Shown here: in pieces, positions 6,609-7,597 of the stretch
Layout: every line of letters begins with the position of its first letter
Numbering within the stretch: position 1 is the first letter of the stretch
Assembly (NCBI GenBank): GCA_028694715.1
Contig: JAQVKJ010000052.1
Coordinates: 1-7,597, forward strand
Source: Weeksellaceae bacterium
Lineage (GTDB): Bacteria > Bacteroidota > Bacteroidia > Flavobacteriales > Weeksellaceae
Reading direction: 5' to 3'
Length of the DNA stretch: 7,597 nucleotides
Translations under genes and position numbers: made by a program
The notes under the pieces: model-generated
Told to the model about the DNA's origin: nothing
Databases searched by the model: none
Seen by the model: only the letters and a program-made list of their open reading frames with translations

Positions 6609-7597
6609 TTGAAAATCCTCAGAAGAATAGGCAGATTGATTCTGATACCACTCATCGTGGTGTTGACATTGCTGCTTGTACTTATGATATCCATACAAAT
6701 TCCAGCGATACAGACCAAAGTTGCCAGATATGCGGTAGAGGAACTCAACCGGACTTTTGGGACAGAAATCAATGTGGAGAGAGTGAAAATTGATTTTTTT
6801 GGCGATGTGAATCTCTATGGAGTTTCGGCCAAAGACGAATATGATGCCGATTTTATTGATATTAAAAGAATTCAGGTAGGGCTGAGTCTGACTGAATTTA
6901 TTAAAAATCCGTCCAGACTGACTATCAAAAAACTCAAACTCTACGAGCCGAATGTGAGGGTGATTACCTACAAGAATGACAGCGTCAGCAACTTTATTAA
7001 ATTGGTGGATAGTTTTTCCAGTGAAGAGGAAAAGCAAAAATCAGATTTCAGACTGAGCGGCAATATTGAAATTCAGAACGGAAAACTTTTGATCAGAAAC
7101 CAAAATTTAGCAACAAACAAACAAGATTGGGTGGATGCAGAAAACTTCAATATGGATGTGCGCAATTTCAGCTTGGTGGATGATGAAATCATTGCAGAAA
7201 TAAAATCATGGAATTTTGACACAAAACGAAAAGGAGAAAAATACGCAATAGAAAATTTTTCAGGAAATTTTCATTATTCACAAAAGGATATAAGCATTGA
7301 GAATTGGAGTTTCAAAACTGAAGATTCACAATTGGACGGTCATCTGAAACTCTTGACTGAGAATGAGGGCGACATGTCTGATTTTCTTAACAAAGTTGTT
7401 TGGGACCTCGAATTGATGGAAGGCTCCCAAGTGAGTTTCAAGGACATTCGTTATTTTGTGGACGAATTTGACAATGACAATACCGTCCAAGTCAGCGGCC
7501 TTGTAGCGGGCACGATTAACGACATGAAATTCAACGACTTGCAGCTTTCGGCCGAAGGAGTTTTTCTTGCAACCGACGCACTGAATCTAATTGATAT
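6609..7597 (+). CDS. tamB: TamB-like translocation and assembly protein, N-terminal part (cut by window edge)
   Basis: The frame is open from the stop at 6564-6566 to the window edge, giving about 329 codons from the proposed TTG at 6609. The N-terminus is basic (KILRRIGRL) and followed by one membrane anchor (about residues 10-32, ILIPLIVVLTLLLVLMISI). IPAIQTKVARYAVEELNRTFGT and INVERVKIDFFGDVNLYGVS then follow, the typical opening of Bacteroidota TamB/AsmA-like proteins. The rest is beta-rich and repetitive in style (KLKLYEPNVRVITYK, GNIEIQNGKLLIRN), as expected for the periplasmic beta-taco that bridges inner and outer membrane. TamB works with a BamA-family partner in outer-membrane protein assembly and in lipid transport. 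The full gene is normally well over 1,000 codons, so most of it lies beyond the window. The start is uncertain: no ATG occurs before 6684, which would remove most of the membrane anchor. Confidence 0.85.
   Translation, partial: MKILRRIGRLILIPLIVVLTLLLVLMISIQIPAIQTKVARYAVEELNRTFGTEINVERVKIDFFGDVNLYGVSAKDEYDADFIDIKRIQVGLSLTEFIKNPSRLTIKKLKLYEPNVRVITYKNDSVSNFIKLVDSFSSEEEKQKSDFRLSGNIEIQNGKLLIRNQNLATNKQDWVDAENFNMDVRNFSLVDDEIIAEIKSWNFDTKRKGEKYAIENFSGNFHYSQKDISIENWSFKTEDSQLDGHLKLLTENEGDMSDFLNKVVWDLELMEGSQVSFKDIRYFVDEFDNDNTVQVSGLVAGTINDMKFNDLQLSAEGVFLATDALNLID

Noticed and set aside
6603..7037. Minus-strand 144-codon open frame
   Set aside because: It is antisense to the TamB-like coding frame and shows no family features, so it is a shadow frame.

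Overview
This window most likely comes from a Bacteroidota chromosome. It is AT-rich, gene starts lack clear Shine-Dalgarno sequences, and several starts are preceded by boxes resembling the Bacteroidota promoter (TTG, 17-23 nt, TAnnTTTG). The protein variants (AspRS, aminotransferase, TsaD, TamB) also read like that phylum. The phylum call rests on recalled family features, not on a search. The content is mostly housekeeping, and no mobile element, CRISPR array, rRNA or tRNA is visible.

Layout from left to right. Positions 1-1149 (minus) hold the N-terminal 383 codons of aspartyl-tRNA synthetase, aspS, cut by the window edge. Positions 1150-1441 are an apparently non-coding spacer with an imperfect symmetric dyad. 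Positions 1442-2472 (minus) hold three small envelope-type genes transcribed right to left: a YtxH-like protein, a two-helix holin-superfamily-III (YqjE-like) protein and an unrecognised 108-residue protein. Their order recalls the enterobacterial yqjD-yqjE-yqjK stress cluster. A divergent 111-bp promoter region separates them from a plus-strand pair at 2584-4830: a PLP-dependent class I/II aminotransferase followed 27 bp later by murB, which makes UDP-N-acetylmuramate for peptidoglycan.

murB runs convergently into a minus-strand pair, tsaD-rsmE (6549 to 4823). tsaD makes the t6A37 modification of ANN-decoding tRNAs. rsmE should methylate U1498 of 16S rRNA, but its reading frame carries an in-frame TAA at 5225-5227 with the downstream half fully preserved in the same frame. 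A 59-bp divergent spacer separates tsaD from the start of a large plus-strand TamB-like gene (6609 to the edge), which has no ATG before its membrane anchor and appears to start at TTG.

Functionally the region mixes translation quality genes (aspS, tsaD, rsmE) with envelope building (murB, tamB, the YtxH/holin cluster). The observation most worth checking is the interrupted rsmE. I found no convincing evidence of a new multi-gene system.
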